A DNA stretch of 64,000 bases from Chinchilla lanigera (Eukaryota; Chordata; Mammalia; Rodentia; Chinchillidae): contig NW_004955426.1 in NCBI RefSeq assembly GCF_000276665.1, positions 486,919-550,918 of the forward strand. The letters are read 5' to 3'. Shown piece by piece: positions 1 through 11,794 of the stretch. A program made the position numbers and the translations under genes. Every line of letters begins with the position of its first letter. Within the stretch, counting starts at the first letter, position 1. The notes beneath the pieces are model-generated. The model was not told where the DNA came from. It made no database searches and saw only the letters and a list, made by a program, of their open reading frames with translations.

Positions 1-25
1 GCTGCTGACCTAAATCCCCAGCCCC
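1..25 (-). mobile_element. ID-type SINE, cut by window edge
   Basis: The first bases are the reverse complement of the 5' end of the young tRNA-derived SINE seen complete elsewhere in this window (TTTAGCTCAG box and GGGGCTGGGG start). Only the 5' tRNA-like end lies inside the window. The rest, including the poly-A tail, is upstream of base 1. Confidence 0.8.
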
Positions 26-540
26 GAGGGCTTATTTATTGTATATAAATTTCTAGTTCATTTTAGATTTTGTTATAGTCCACAAATCTAATCCATATTA
101 GGTTAAAGGTGGCAAATTAATATTTATCACAGTTTATCATTTTCTAGGCTGTGTTTGCTGTTATTATTATTGCTGAATGTACTACTCTAACCAAGGTGAC
201 ATAATTGTGCTATTCAGTTGTTCTTCTTGGTAAACCTAGACTGAGATTGCCTAAGGGTCATAAAAAACATGATAGGCCAGTGCCAAGGAACCAGAGGCTG
301 GGCTAAGCAGATAGTAACTTCTCATGCTCAATAAATACAAGAAGTAGGATCTTGCAACAGACTCAAAACTCAAAAGGCAGCTACACCTAGAAAAATGTTT
401 GTGAGAAGTAGTCATTTCCTAAGGGTTCTAAGTATTAGCAATAAAGCTACCTGCCATAATAAATTCATAAGCATCAACTTAGAAATTAAGCTAAAAAAAT
501 AGAAAATGAGAAGACACTGAAACAAAATGCAACTCCAGAC
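26..540. other. AT-rich sequence upstream of recognisable L1
   Basis: No confident feature. The later part (about 270-540) is A-rich on the plus strand and may be the divergent 5' part of the L1 that follows, but I cannot align it to a known L1 5' region by eye. Confidence 0.3.
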
Positions 541-1480
541 TTCTTGCTCATCAAAGGAAAACCCAGGGGCAATGAGTTGGAACAATTTGAAAGTCACCCA
601 CCTGGACTCTCTGAAGCGGTAACAGCAGAAGCAACAAAGCAGATGAACAAAGCTCTACAAAAAATCAAATCAGAAATAATTTCTCAGATAACAACAGAGA
701 GGATGAATATAAGAAAAGACATGTTTAGGGACTCTAGAGCAGGTGCAGATAAAGAAAATAGAGGAGCTTAGGAGAATGAAGGAAACCATGCATGCCCAGT
801 GTAGGGGAGAAACTGAATCAATTAGACAGATTCAAACAGATATATAGGAAATTAAAAATTCCACGGAACATATACACAACAGAATGAGCCAAAGATTGCA
901 GTTAGCAATCATCGTGAAAAGAAAAGTTTCTTAAAAATAGCAAGCCACCATGAAAAATCAATCCAGCAGCTGCTAGATGACGCAGAGAATGACATAAGAT
1001 TGATTGGAGTAAATGAAAAAGCAAGAGATAGCACAAATGACATAAAATAATCTGTTTACAGAAGTAATGACAGAAAATTTCCCTAGCAGGGAAAAAGAAT
1101 TTGACATACAGTAAATGAGGCATATAGAACCCCAATTAGACATCTACACCGAGGCATATAATAGTCAAGATTCCAGAAATTCAGCACAAGAGCACAATGT
1201 TAAAAGCTGTTAGAGGAAAGAAAAAAAAAATCACCTATAAAAGAAAGCCCATGTGAGTCACAGAAGACTTCATAACACAAATGCTCAAGTCAAAGAGAGC
1301 TTGGAGTGAAGTATTTGAAGCCCTAAAAGAAAACAACTTCCAACCCAGACTGATGTACCTTATAAAACTATCTTTCAAAACTAATGGAGAAATGAGATAC
1401 TACATGACAAAGAACACTCAAGGAAGTTCATGAACACTAAACTAGTACTTCAGAATATTCTGAAGGATATTCTAGAAGAG
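540..1480 (+). pseudogene. L1 ORF1 remnant
   Basis: This stretch corresponds to the L1 ORF1 protein, an RNA-binding coiled-coil chaperone of the L1 ribonucleoprotein. Only short open pieces remain; the frame at 544-771 has a Lys/Glu/Gln-rich segment compatible with the coiled coil. Later parts are recognisable at nucleotide level (for example around 1150-1450) but are broken by stops. No functional start is supported. The identification rests on its position upstream of a clear ORF2 and on composition. Confidence 0.65.
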
Positions 1481-2141
1481 ATAACCTGGACTACAACTCC
1501 ATGAACCCCAACAGAATGACTCTACCAGGTAAGGCAAGTAATTAAACAGAGGGAGAAAAAGGGAACCAACAACAGGAAAATGACACAGATAAGTCAATAC
1601 ATATCAGCTATAACCATCAATGTTAGTGGCCTCAATTCACCAATCAAAAGAAAGATTGACAGAATGGATCAAGAAGCAAGATCCAACAATGTACCACATA
1701 CAGGAAACACAATCAATTAAAAAAGATATTCAAAGACTGAAAATTAAAGGATGGAAAACAATACTCCATGTGATGGGAACCTGGAAAAAAGCAGGGTTAT
1801 CTATTCTATTTGCAGACAAAGTGAACTTTAAGCCAAGACTGATTAAGAGAGGTAAAGGGAACAATCCAAGAAGAACAGATAACAATCATAAATGTATATG
1901 CACCAAATACCAGTGCACACAACTATATAAAACAAATATAAACAGACAGGAAAAATCAGATAAGCACTAACATTAGTGTAATGGGGGCCCTCAATGCTCC
2001 ACTGTTACAAATAGATCAATTAGAAAAAGTAAATATGAAATATCAGAATTGAACCAAACTTTTGAACCAATGGACTTAGTAGATGTCTACAAAGTGTTCC
2101 AAACCACAACATCAGAATATGTATTCTTCTCAGCTGCACAC

Positions 2142-2217
2142 GGACAAAAACCACATGATCATCTCAATAGATGCAGAAAAAACATTTGACAAAGTCCAAC
2201 ACCCATTCTTGATAAAA
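2142..2217 (+). repeat. 76-bp RT-derived duplicate inside L1 endonuclease region
   Basis: These 76 bases align without gaps to 3994-4069 in the RT region of the same L1, with 6 mismatches counted by eye (about 92% identity). In a normal L1 this place holds endonuclease-linker sequence, so the segment is out of place. Confidence 0.85.
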
Positions 2218-2911
2218 TAGACCAGAAACTAGCTCATAGAACATGCTTAGGTAAATGCAAAGGAATGGAAATTATCCCATGCATATTATCAGATCAGAGT
2301 GCAATAAAATTGGAAATCAATGGCAAAAGAAGCCAGAAGAAATGAATAAACCTATGGAAATGAAATAGCACCCTCTTGCACAATCAATGGGTCATAGATG
2401 AAATTAAAGAAGAAATTAGACAGTTTATACAATTAAATAATAATGCCAATACAACATACTAGAACTTATGGGACACACTGAAAGCAGTAATATGAGGGAA
2501 ATTTATAGTGGTAAATTCCCATATCAGCAAGCTCAAATAAACAACCTAATGTTGAACCTCAAGCTGATAGAAAAAGAAGAGCAAGTCAAGCTCAAAGCTC
2601 ATATAAAGGCAGAAATTATAAAGATCAGAGCACAAATTAATGCAATAAAGACTAAGAAAATAATACAAAGAATCACTGAACTGAAGAGTTGATTCTTTGA
2701 AAGAGTAAATAAAATAAACAAACATTTAGCCAAACTTATCAAAAAAAAAAAAAAGGAAAGAAAAGACTCAAATTCATGCAATTAGGAATGAAAATGGTGT
2801 AATTACAACAGAGCCTGAAGAAATCCACAGTATCATAAATACCTACTTCAATAGCCTATATTCTAATAAGATTGAAAGCATAGAAGAAATGGGCAGATTC
2901 TTAATACATAT

Positions 2912-3533
2912 TGTTATACTCAGGGCTTGCAAGGGAATAGATTTAATACTGGACACATAATTTATGGGACTATTTTGTAATATTCACCCAAAAGTCAAAT
3001 ACAGATGAGCACAAGAGATCTGTCCATGCACTAGAGATCCAAAAATCCAGCTGAGGTCCTGGATCTCACAGCAAAGCCCTGCATGAGTCCAACAGAAGAC
3101 CTGCATGAGTCCAACAGAAGAGCCCATGGCAATGTCCTCCATAAGTCCAGCTGGAGGCCTAGAGTTCATGACAATGTCTCATGCAAGTCTGTATCAAGGA
3201 TCTGCACTGGAAAGGCTCAGTGTAGGAAGCTAGAAAGTCTGCACTAGCATGATGAAGGATTTATGGCAGCAGGCTGAGGGATCTGCACTGGAGCTAGGAA
3301 ATGATGCTCAAGGTAAGGGCCAGAACTCCCCCGAAGAGAACTGCAGTCATCCTCAGCAACAACGAGGACCTGAGCTCCTCCCAAGATGAGAACAGCTGAG
3401 TTCATATCAGGAAAACCAGTGTGACAAACTTCTCTGGAGAATCAACAGTATATCATCTTCTCCTCCAGTTCTCTTTTTATGCTTTTAGCAGTGATCTTCA
3501 GATCCACATTGAGCATCACACTGCTTCATTAAG
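2912..3533. mobile_element. Unclassified ~620-bp insertion in L1 (LTR-like)
   Basis: L1 ORF2 sequence breaks off at about 2911 and resumes at about 3539. The intervening DNA is less A-rich and is not L1. CATAT is found at both junctions (2907-2911 and 3534-3538), which fits a 5-bp target-site duplication. The insert begins TGTTATAC and reads like a solitary LTR. On the minus strand it has a CATAAAAAG TATA-like box near 3475-3485. It contains a short internal tandem repeat (CATGAGTCCAACAGAAG, copies near 3083 and 3104). I do not recognise the family. Confidence 0.5.
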
Positions 3534-5312
3534 CATATGAATTACCAAAGCTAAATCAGTAAGATATAAAAAAATTTAGAAAACTAAGATCAGTCAATGA
3601 AATTGAAGATGTAATTAAAAAATTACTGAAAAGCCCAGGCCCTGACAGATTCACCACTGATTTCTACAAGAAATTTAGAGAAGACTTAATGTTACTACTT
3701 CTCAAACTACTTAGTGAAATTAAAAGGGAGGCAATGCTCCCCAATTCATTCCTGGAAGCAAGCACTACCCTGATTCCAAAACCAGAGAAGGACCCAACCT
3801 GAAAAGGGAACTATAGGCCAATCTCTCTAATGAACATAGGCCCCCAAATCCTCAAAAAGATACTGATAAGCAAAACACAGCAAATCATCAAGAAGATTAT
3901 GCAACATGACCAAGTAGGATTCATCCAAGCAATGCAGGGATAGTTAAACATACACAAATCAATAAATATAATACACTATATTAACAGAGCAAAGGACAAA
4001 AACCATATGATCATCTCAATAGATGCAGAAAAAGTGTTTGAAAAAGTCCAACACCCATTCATGATAAAAATCCTACAGAAAATTAGAAGAGATGGTCTTT
4101 ATCTCAACCTGATAAAAGCCAGCTAATGACAAACCAACAGCCAACATCATACTAACTGGACAAAAATTTTAAACTTTCACTCTAAAATCAGCAACAAGAC
4201 AAGGATGTCCACTGTCTTCACTCTTATTCAGTATAGTTCTGGAAACATTGGCCAGAACAATTAGACAAGAGAAAGAAATAAAAGGAATAAGGATAGGAAA
4301 GGAAGAAATTACACTATCATTATTTGTGGATGCCATGATACCCTACATAGAAGACCCCCAAAACTCCACCAAAATACTTCTAGATTTCATAACCAAATTC
4401 AGTAGCATAGCTACAAAGTCAACAGTAAAAAATCAGTAGCATTCCTGTATAAAAACATCAAACTCACTGAGAGAGAAATTATGGAAACAATACCTTTCAC
4501 AATAGCATCTAAAAATGAAATATTTAGGAATTAATCTAACAAAGGAAGTAAAATACCTTTACATTGAAAACTACAGTATTCTGGAAAAAAAAAGGATCAA
4601 AGAGGATATTAGAAAATGAAAACATATACCTTGTTTTTGGGAATATGGCCATTAGTGAAAATGGCCATACTCTCAAAATTGTTATACAGAATAATGCAAA
4701 CCTGATCAAAATTCCACTGATATACCTCATAGAAATAGAGAAAACAATCCTAAAATTCATTTGGAACCAGAAGAGACCTAGCATAGCAAAAGCAATTCTG
4801 GACAACAAAGGCAAGGCAGGGGGCATCATAATCCCTGACTTGAAATTATACTACAAATCTTCTGTGATAAAAACAGCATGATACTGGCAAAAAGAGCCCC
4901 AGATCAATGGAACAGATTAAAATATGTAAAAAAAAAAACCTCCAAACATACCCAGCCACCTTATCTTTGACAAAAGAGCCAAACACTTTTACTGGAAGAA
5001 AGATACCCCTTTAATAACTGGTGCTGGAAAAACTGGCTGTGCACATGCTGAAGATTAAAACCATGTCTATCACCATGTGCTAAGCTAAAATAAAAATGGG
5101 TCAAAGATCTAAATATTAAAACAGAAACACTAAATCTACTGGAAGAAAAAATAGGTAGACTTCTTGAAGACATAAGTGTAGGCAAAGACTTTATGAACAC
5201 AATCCTGATCACACAGGAACTATCAAAAAGAATCAATAATTGGGGTCTTATCTTATTAAAAATCTTTTGCGCAGCAAAAGAAATCACCAACAAAGTGAAG
5301 AGATAACCCACA

Positions 5313-5719
5313 GTGTAGGTGGGTGGAGGTTCTGATGGGTGCTAGATTTGGGTGTTCGGCAAAGTTGCTTGGACATGGGCTGGTATAAGCCTCCCTTCTC
5401 CAGAAGGCAGAGACTGCTGTCTGGGTGGGCACCGATAGCTGAATCCCCGAAACTCCCTGGTGAGGGTGCTAATCCATTTGTTACACAGTGGTTTCCTAAT
5501 GGGCCCAGTCTTTCACACCATCACCTGGGATCTTAGCTCCCAGCATACGCCTTGGAGGGCGTACATACATTCAAATCACCACATGTGTTGATTTTAACAA
5601 TGAATTTGCTCCCAGACGTTGTCAAAAGGTGATCAGAATTTTTAAGTATCATTTTTAACCAGGGATTTAGTTATAGGCAACACGTTTAGGATCAAATGTG
5701 CCATCTTTGACCTAGTTGG
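5313..5719. other. Junction sequence with a MaLR-like scrap
   Basis: Unrelated to the preceding L1. Positions 5480-5582 (ATCACCTGGGATCTTAGC and following) resemble the inner part of an MLT1/MST-type LTR on the minus strand. The remainder is unrecognised. Confidence 0.35.
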
Positions 5720-6155
5720 CCTGTGAGTATTTCTGAGCAGCTTTATTGAGGTGTATGGTTTCCACACAATACAGTTCATTCATTTATAGGGTACAGTTGA
5801 ATGGTTTTTAGTGAATACACAGAAGTTTGCAATCAACACCACAATCAATTTTGGAACATTTTTATCATCCCCCAAAGAAACTCCTTACCCACAGCACTCA
5901 GTCTCTGCCCTCATCAGCACCCCACTCTCTGCAGCTCCTAGAACTCGGCAGCTGCTCCTCTACTTTTATCTTCTGTAGATTCTCCTGTTTGGGACAATTT
6001 AAATAAATGAAATAAGATGGGGTCTTTTCAGACTGGCTACTTTCACTTAGCAAAATGTTTTCAAAGGTCTTCTCTATCATAGTATGCATTGGTATTTCAC
6101 TGTTTCACTGCTGAATAGCATTCTGTTCTATGGACATGCTGCTTTCATTTCTCCA
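5720..6155 (-). mobile_element. Old L1 (L1M-type) fragment
   Basis: The sequence follows the familiar reversed 3' portion of ancient L1s: AGCTTTATTGAGGTGTATGG, a CACCACAATCAATTTTGG segment, then CACTGCTGAATAGCATTC. It is divergent and has no open frame of interest. Confidence 0.5.
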
Positions 6156-7661
6156 TACATTGCCCGTGGGCAGGGGGGTCGTTTCTTCCAGGCCCCTGAG
6201 TCTTTTTGGTGGAACCCCAGCTGTTGTTGATAGCATCTCTTCGTTCTGGTGTCTTCTCATATGTGGCTACCCCAGTCTGGAAGTGCCATTCTCCATGAAG
6301 AACCCATGGCTTCTTTGTGCATCCATGCCTGGTAGTGAGTGGACCTGTGTTCTGCAGTCTGAATTTCTTAGCTCCTCCCCAAATGTGTATTCATTTCTGC
6401 TGTGTGTCTGGCACCATAAGTTGCACCATGGGTAATAAAAGACGTGGACACAATGTCCAGTCTCTCAAGAAATTCACAGACTAGCTGTAGAGAGAAAACA
6501 GGATTTGTATTTAAATTATTTAGAATTGACTTTTTTGGGGGGATGTTTACTGCTTGTTTCATTTAATTACCTGAAAAAAATGGCCATTCCTTTTTCCAGA
6601 CCAACCCTACCTGAGAACAGGAAGCTGACAAAATGTGGGATTCCCATTCAATTTTATAGATTTTGACTTTGAGTGTTCAGTCAGCACAGCAAAAGATGAC
6701 TCCACTCCCTGCCTCCCTCCCTCCCTCCCTCTAAGCTTTGCAAACCCAACCTGTGATCAGAAAATCCAGCTGTGCACTTTCTATGTCTCGCCCCATTGTT
6801 GGGAATGAAGATTCAGCAGTCCCTGCATAACTGACAGGGTTGCCCACGACACCTGAGGCCAAGGACAATCAGCTCAGCAGTTCTGCTGCAGCTGAGTCGC
6901 CTCGCTGTGAGTGGGGCCACAGCTGGGCCACCTCCTCCCGCCCCTGGCTGAGAGCACCTGGTCTTGTAGTGGGCAGGATGGTTTAGCATTGGAATGTGCT
7001 CCCCTTCCTGGAGGAGGATATGTGACCCAGCTGCGGGTCAGATACTGAGTCAAGACTCTTCCATGTACCTTTGGCCACTATTTCAGGAATTCTCAGGAGT
7101 GGAGAGAGGAGCCTTCTTGCAGGAAAGTAAGAAAGCATCACATTTTAGGAGAACTAGCTCTAGATAAGGCTACAGGACATCTAGTTTCAGGTCTACACTG
7201 CCCACACACTGCCCATGGGCTGCTTACTCACTGTTCAAGAGATGAATGGTGAAGACTTCTCATTTCTTTCTTTCTTTCTTACACTCCACATAAGCTTCAC
7301 TGAGTCTCACAGAATCCACAAGGGAAAGGCTACAGTACCTGGCTATCACAACTCGTCAGGTTCCTGCGTTAAAAAACCCATCTGTTTTCTGCTTGAGTAT
7401 TTTCCCATAGTCTGTGTGAATGTGCACTGTCTCTCTGGCTCCACAGATTAGAATCAACCTGCCCATGACTCTTCCCAAAACAGAGAATGATTTTCATCTT
7501 AGCCAGCTTGTGCTGAGCTAATTCATACTTTCCAGCCATTGGAACTCCAAGCTGGCTTCCCAAAGCCATTCTTAACATTCTGTGGTCCTGGAACTCTCAT
7601 CCTTTGCTTGTCACAGCTGCTTCTTATGTGGTGATATGTGCAAGACATTTGTCAGGCTTTA
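6156..7661. other. No recognisable gene or element
   Basis: Mostly unique sequence. It contains a short (CCCT)n run at 6712-6732 and a (TTTC)n run near 7260-7280. Open frames here are short and lack any recognisable protein signature. Confidence 0.5.
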
Positions 7662-7984
7662 GATCTAGAAAGTTCCCCAAAGCTTCATGTGTTCAGAGGT
7701 GGGGATTTGGGCCGGTGACTGGGCTGTGGGGGGCGCTATACTCATCAGGGAATTAAAACACAGCTGGATGTGCCGCTAGGAGGTGGGACCTGGTTGGAAG
7801 AGGCCGGACACAGAGGTTGTGGCTCCCTCCCAGCCTCCTCCCTTCTCTCTCTCTCTGCTTCCTGGTCTCCATGATGTGAGCAGCTTCCTCTGCCAGATCC
7901 TCCCACCATAACCTTCCTGCTTTGGAGCCAGCTGACCATAAACTGAGTCCTCTAAAACCATGAGTCAAAATACCACTCACTCAT
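7662..7984 (+). mobile_element. ERVL-MaLR solitary LTR
   Basis: Resembles MT/MST-type LTRs: a CCCCAAAGCTTCATGTG segment near the 5' side, the GGAGGTGGGACCTGGTTGG block, a CT-rich stretch, CTCCATGATGTGAGCAGC, GGAGCCAGCTGACCATAAAC and an ACCATGAGTCAAAATA segment near the 3' end. No internal retroviral sequence adjoins it. Confidence 0.65.
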
Positions 7985-8758
7985 TCACCCACCCACTCAG
8001 TTACTACAGTTATAAGCTCTTACTGCCTTCCTGGGGCTGTGAAACCCCACGTGCATCCTGCCCCTTTGAGAGCCAATGGCTGGGTAGGATGTAGTCATCT
8101 TTATGCCTGCTGCTTTCCTATTTGAGCATCTTTGCTATGATAATTTCACAAAAGAGGAAGACTTTCAGGGACCTCTGGTTTCTTTAGGATCAAGTTTCTA
8201 TGCCTTAAAAATGTAGAGGTTTAGTGCTAAGTCATTATAATTTTTAGGAAGTGGTGATGTATTTGTATGCAATAATACTCAGTCATAGTGACTTTCCCCC
8301 TTCCCATGGTACAGAAAGGATAGAAATGAAATTACTCTTTCTTTCTTTCTAAGTTGTTTGAACAAGTTTCCCTGGGTGACAAAAACATAAGAAATAGTGA
8401 CATCAGTTTATGAAACAAAATTGAGGATATGATTGCTATATAGTTGGAAATTTCTATCTAGAATAAAATGTACTTGAAACATGCAGAATTTAGCTTACCA
8501 AACAATACTGCACTGATTTTGAGAAATCATTTTTCTTTTTTAGCTATGGACATAACACACAGTGTATAGATATAAGAACCATTTTTTTTTCAATTCTCAT
8601 ACTAATTCATTTTTATTTGTTGTTAAAAAGATATTTCTCTTGTCAGTTCCCAGTTAAATTGGTTATGTGTATGTGTGCAAAGGGTGTATGCAGATGCAGA
8701 TAATAGATGAGATTGTGAAAGTATAAGGGTATTGATGCGTGGGATGAAGGGTTTAATG
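7985..8758. other. No recognisable feature
   Basis: AT-rich unique sequence with short (CTTT)n near 8335-8350. No exon or repeat family recognised. Confidence 0.5.
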
Positions 8759-8954
8759 CAGTGATGGTGAAACTTTTAGAGACCGAGTGGCCAAACTGCA
8801 GCCCCAAACCCACTTGTTGATCACCAAGTGGTAACACTGCAATTAAACCTGCATGCTTGGCTTCTGGGCAATGCTGGACTTGGCTCATGTGTCAACAGGG
8901 AGGATTCTGCATGCCTGCTGTGGCACACATACCAATAGGTTTGCCACTGCAGTG
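8759..8954 (+). mobile_element. hAT-type non-autonomous DNA transposon (MITE)
   Basis: The left end CAGTGATGGTGAAACTTTTA and the right end GGTTTGCCACTGCAGTG form imperfect terminal inverted repeats of hAT type. The interior (GAGACCGAGTGG, CCAAACTGCAGCCCCAAACC, AACACTGCAATTAAACC) looks like the OposCharlie/SPIN-like group of mammalian hAT MITEs known from marsupials, bats and some other mammals. At about 196 bp it is internally deleted and encodes nothing. The 8 bp flanking each end do not match, so no target-site duplication is visible. The exact family needs a library search. Confidence 0.6.
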
Positions 8955-8965
8955 TTTTCTCTCTT

Positions 8966-9107
8966 AAGGGGCAGGATCTCACTCACTATACAATCCAGGC
9001 GGGCCTTGAACTCTCTTTGTGGTCCAGGCTGGCCTCGAACTCACAGTGATACTCCTGCCCCAGCTTCCTGAAGGCTGGGATTATAGGCATGTGCCAACAT
9101 GCCTGGC
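8966..9107 (-). mobile_element. B1-type (7SL-derived) SINE
   Basis: Reverse-oriented B1: GGCCTTGAACTC and GGCCTCGAACTCACAGTG, CTGGGATTATAGGCATGTGCC and a CCTGGCC end. The two GGCC(T)TGAACTC segments reflect the internal duplication typical of B1. It lies directly beside the hAT MITE. Confidence 0.75.
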
Positions 9108-9521
9108 CAACTGCTGGTTTAATGGGTAATATATACTACAACATTTTTTCTAAGGAGAACTTCCCCACGTCCACCCTAAACCATCGTGCACTTTCAGGTT
9201 TCTTATCTCTTTTGATGTGTGCTTCACATAGAACAGAATCAAATGCAGGGAGAATCGAAAATACTGTATTTCATCTTCTACCATCTCAGAAATCAGGCAA
9301 TGTCTTGCAGTTGGCAGGGTTTGTCTTAGATTTGACTAATATAGTTAGGGTACTGGGTTGCAACGGTCTTCATGCTGATGGGTTGGCCCACTGTGAGCAT
9401 CTACACTGTCCTTAGGACAGTGTCAGACACACAGAGTAGATTCTTCACTAATTGTCATGGAAGGCAGATATTGAAGTAATATAGGTAAACAATACTGGAT
9501 GGCCGGTAACTTTAGAGAATA
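9108..9521. other. No recognisable feature
   Basis: Unique-looking sequence with no supported exon or repeat. Confidence 0.45.
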
Positions 9522-9535
9522 GTGTTAGCTAATCA

Positions 9536-9640
9536 TTTATTTATTTATTTTTTTTGGTTTTTCTCCGGTACCGGGAACTGAACTCACGACCTTGCGCTTG
9601 CCAGGCAGGCGCTTTGCCACTGAGCTAAATCCCCAGCCCC
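9536..9640 (-). mobile_element. Young ID-type SINE, intact, with TSD
   Basis: Full-length reverse-oriented copy: T-rich (poly-A) tail at 9536-9556, GGTTTTTCTCCGGTACCGGG, a B-box region, GCTAAATC and a GGGGCTGGGG-complement end. It is flanked by the perfect 14-bp repeat GTGTTAGCTAATCA at 9522-9535 and 9641-9654, showing retroposition. It differs from the 21131-21235 copy at only two positions in about 75, so it is recent. Confidence 0.92.
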
Positions 9641-9654
9641 GTGTTAGCTAATCA

Positions 9655-11399
9655 GTAGCATGGAGACTACTTGTCCAGATTAGATTAGTGGCCTCACTTG
9701 AACATGTTCAACCACATGTAGTCACCCATGTATCATGCACCTGTATATTCCACACTGGACAGTGAATTTAATGAATCCACTAAAATATTTCCCATTTCCC
9801 TTAAATCTGAAGGTCTTGGAAATATCAATATTGGGCTTGCAGAGGATCCCCAGATGTGGCAAGCCCTGGGAGGCCAACTGATTTCTAGGATCACCCAGCA
9901 GTGAGAAGATACCTCGGATTCCACCCGGTCCAAGGATGGAGATGACGCCTGGGGCATCTTTAGGTGGTCTTCCAAAGGAAGCATTCAGTAGGTGCAGCAA
10001 GATGTTAGTTTCCTTTCTCTCCAGGCCAAGAGCACAACTGGGAAAATGACGAGGAGGCCTGGCATCTTCTCATCCACACTCTCAACTGCCTCTTCAGTCC
10101 TGTGGCTTTGTTTTCTGGTAGTAAAGCTTATGCCATGGTGCACTGGAGAAAGACATGTGGTTGCTACTAATCAGAGCCTGGCTGGGAGAAGCTGCAGCAG
10201 ATGCCTGTATGGCTTTGCGTTTAAGAAAGTGTTCCCAATCCTTTAAGAAAACCATTACTTGGCTCACTGCAAGCTAATTGGATTTGTTCAGTCATTGTGA
10301 AAATGGATGCAGATGGGATGAGCAAGGAAACATCCTACTGTTAAATCACAAAATAAAGCCACTTGTTCAGGAGACTCTATGGCCTGGGATAAGGCTTTCA
10401 CCAAGAAGTAGGAAATTGCTTGGTAAATTTCTCTTTTCTGCTTAAGTGACTCTTTTAATTAATTTTTACTGACCTCTCCTCCTTCAATGCAAAAGGTGTG
10501 AATGGATGAAGAATTGATTTTGCAGGCATCCTAAAGTCAAAAAGTGAAGACGAAGAAGATGCATGTGTTCTCCTGCAATTTGGAACCGTTCTTTGGCAGG
10601 GTAGGATGTTAGGATAATCAGCCACAACGTACAAAATGTTGTGTTGGTATCTTATTATGTCTGTGTTGATGTGATAGGAGCTTTCTTTTAGGTCAGTGTC
10701 ACTATGGGATAATATCTAAAGCAATTAGAATCAAATTTTAATGGGGAAGAGTACACAACATTAAGATAAAGACACGAGATCTCTCCATGTAAAGGAATTC
10801 GGTGAAAACTCTACCATAATTTCTTCTATCACAAAAGCCATCAGTCACTGTTGGATGAGGTGACACCAGACTGCCATGTTTGCGGTAGTGACTAACATGA
10901 AGGTACAGCTTCAGCCACTTGCTTCCGCGTGGTAGAAGTCCCAGGTGGTTGCAGCGCTTGGGGAGAGATGCTGATGCTGATCATGAGGGAGCCAGTGTTG
11001 TAGGGAACTGTGGTTTATGGCCTCATCACTCCCGCCAGAGCTTTAGGAGCCTGGAGAAAAATGTCCTCTTGAAGGTCTCTATTGATGCTTGTGTTGTCCA
11101 ATAGTGGAGACAGATACCCACTTTTATGAAATGGTGACTGGGTGTTTTCTATAACAAGCAATTCATTTTACAAGTGATACAGTTACCATCACTTCAAATG
11201 ATCTGGAGTCGACATGGCACTGGCATCAGTATCAAGTTAGCTTGGAGATAAGCAAAGAGCACATATCAGCCTGTAGGGCCTTCCCCATTGAGCAGGAAGG
11301 ACACAGGTCATGGGGTGACCTTCGTCATGTGTGCATAGTCTTTGAATAGGGTTTAAAGCATGCAGCTGTGTAGGGATAGTGTAGAGTTGGACACCTGGG
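9655..11399. other. No recognisable gene or repeat
   Basis: Mixed-composition unique sequence. Open frames at 9722-10000 and 9992-10246 have no protein signature or convincing splice context. Confidence 0.45.
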
Positions 11400-11520
11400 A
11401 AGAGAGCCCCAAACCCAGCTTCTGTTAGCTGGTTGCCATTCGGCTGGTTAACTACAGGGAGAAGTGATTTTCTCACTATCACACAGCTAGTCAGAGCTGA
11501 ACCAAAAGATCTCAGGTCGC
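11400..11520 (-). mobile_element. Possible MIR SINE
   Basis: Contains a reversed MIR-like core (TCACACAGCTAGTCAGAGCTG). Divergent and short. Confidence 0.4.
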
Positions 11521-11794
11521 CAGAACTGTTAGGGCTGCTCCCTCCTTCCTGAAGGAGTGGGACAGTCTCTCATCCCAAGTATCCTGCAGGGCAGGTGACA
11601 AGGCACCCGGAATTCATGAAACCTCCTGAGATTGCCCGAGGGACAGGTTTAATTGAGGGTCTCATCTCCAATGTTGTATCTTCCTGCTCCTCATGAAGGG
11701 AGGGCAGGCGGCACTTTCCTATGTCAGAGCTGGGGATAAACGGAGACTGATGGCTTCCTTATGACACCGTGGCCGTGATGTGACAACCTGAATG

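Larger units (their letters stand above)
540..5312 (+). mobile_element. LINE-1 (L1), old, rearranged, 3' truncated
   Basis: A sense-strand L1 runs from an ORF1 remnant through the endonuclease and reverse transcriptase parts of ORF2. Familiar ORF2 stretches appear in the expected order: the endonuclease start near 1600, the A-rich linker near 2500-2760, the RT core at 3600-4440 and the C-terminal part to 5312. At 5312 it stops abruptly against unrelated sequence, so the 3' UTR and tail are missing. It is interrupted by a foreign insertion at about 2912-3533 and has many stops and frameshifts, so it is inactive. AT content is higher than in the flanks. Confidence 0.9.
1600..5312 (+). pseudogene. 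L1 ORF2 remnant (endonuclease and reverse transcriptase)
   Basis: This is a decayed L1 ORF2, the endonuclease/reverse transcriptase polyprotein. The N-terminal endonuclease is visible at 1620-1970, with a conserved QETQ segment. The RT region is visible at 3600-4440, including [10 protein letters not shown] near 4022-4051. The frame at 4248-4439 covers the catalytic FADD-type motif, but here it reads FVDA, so one catalytic aspartate is lost. The frame at 4564-4881 is the downstream thumb-like part. Stops, frameshifts, an inserted element and a duplicated RT piece in the endonuclease part make it non-functional. Confidence 0.88.
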
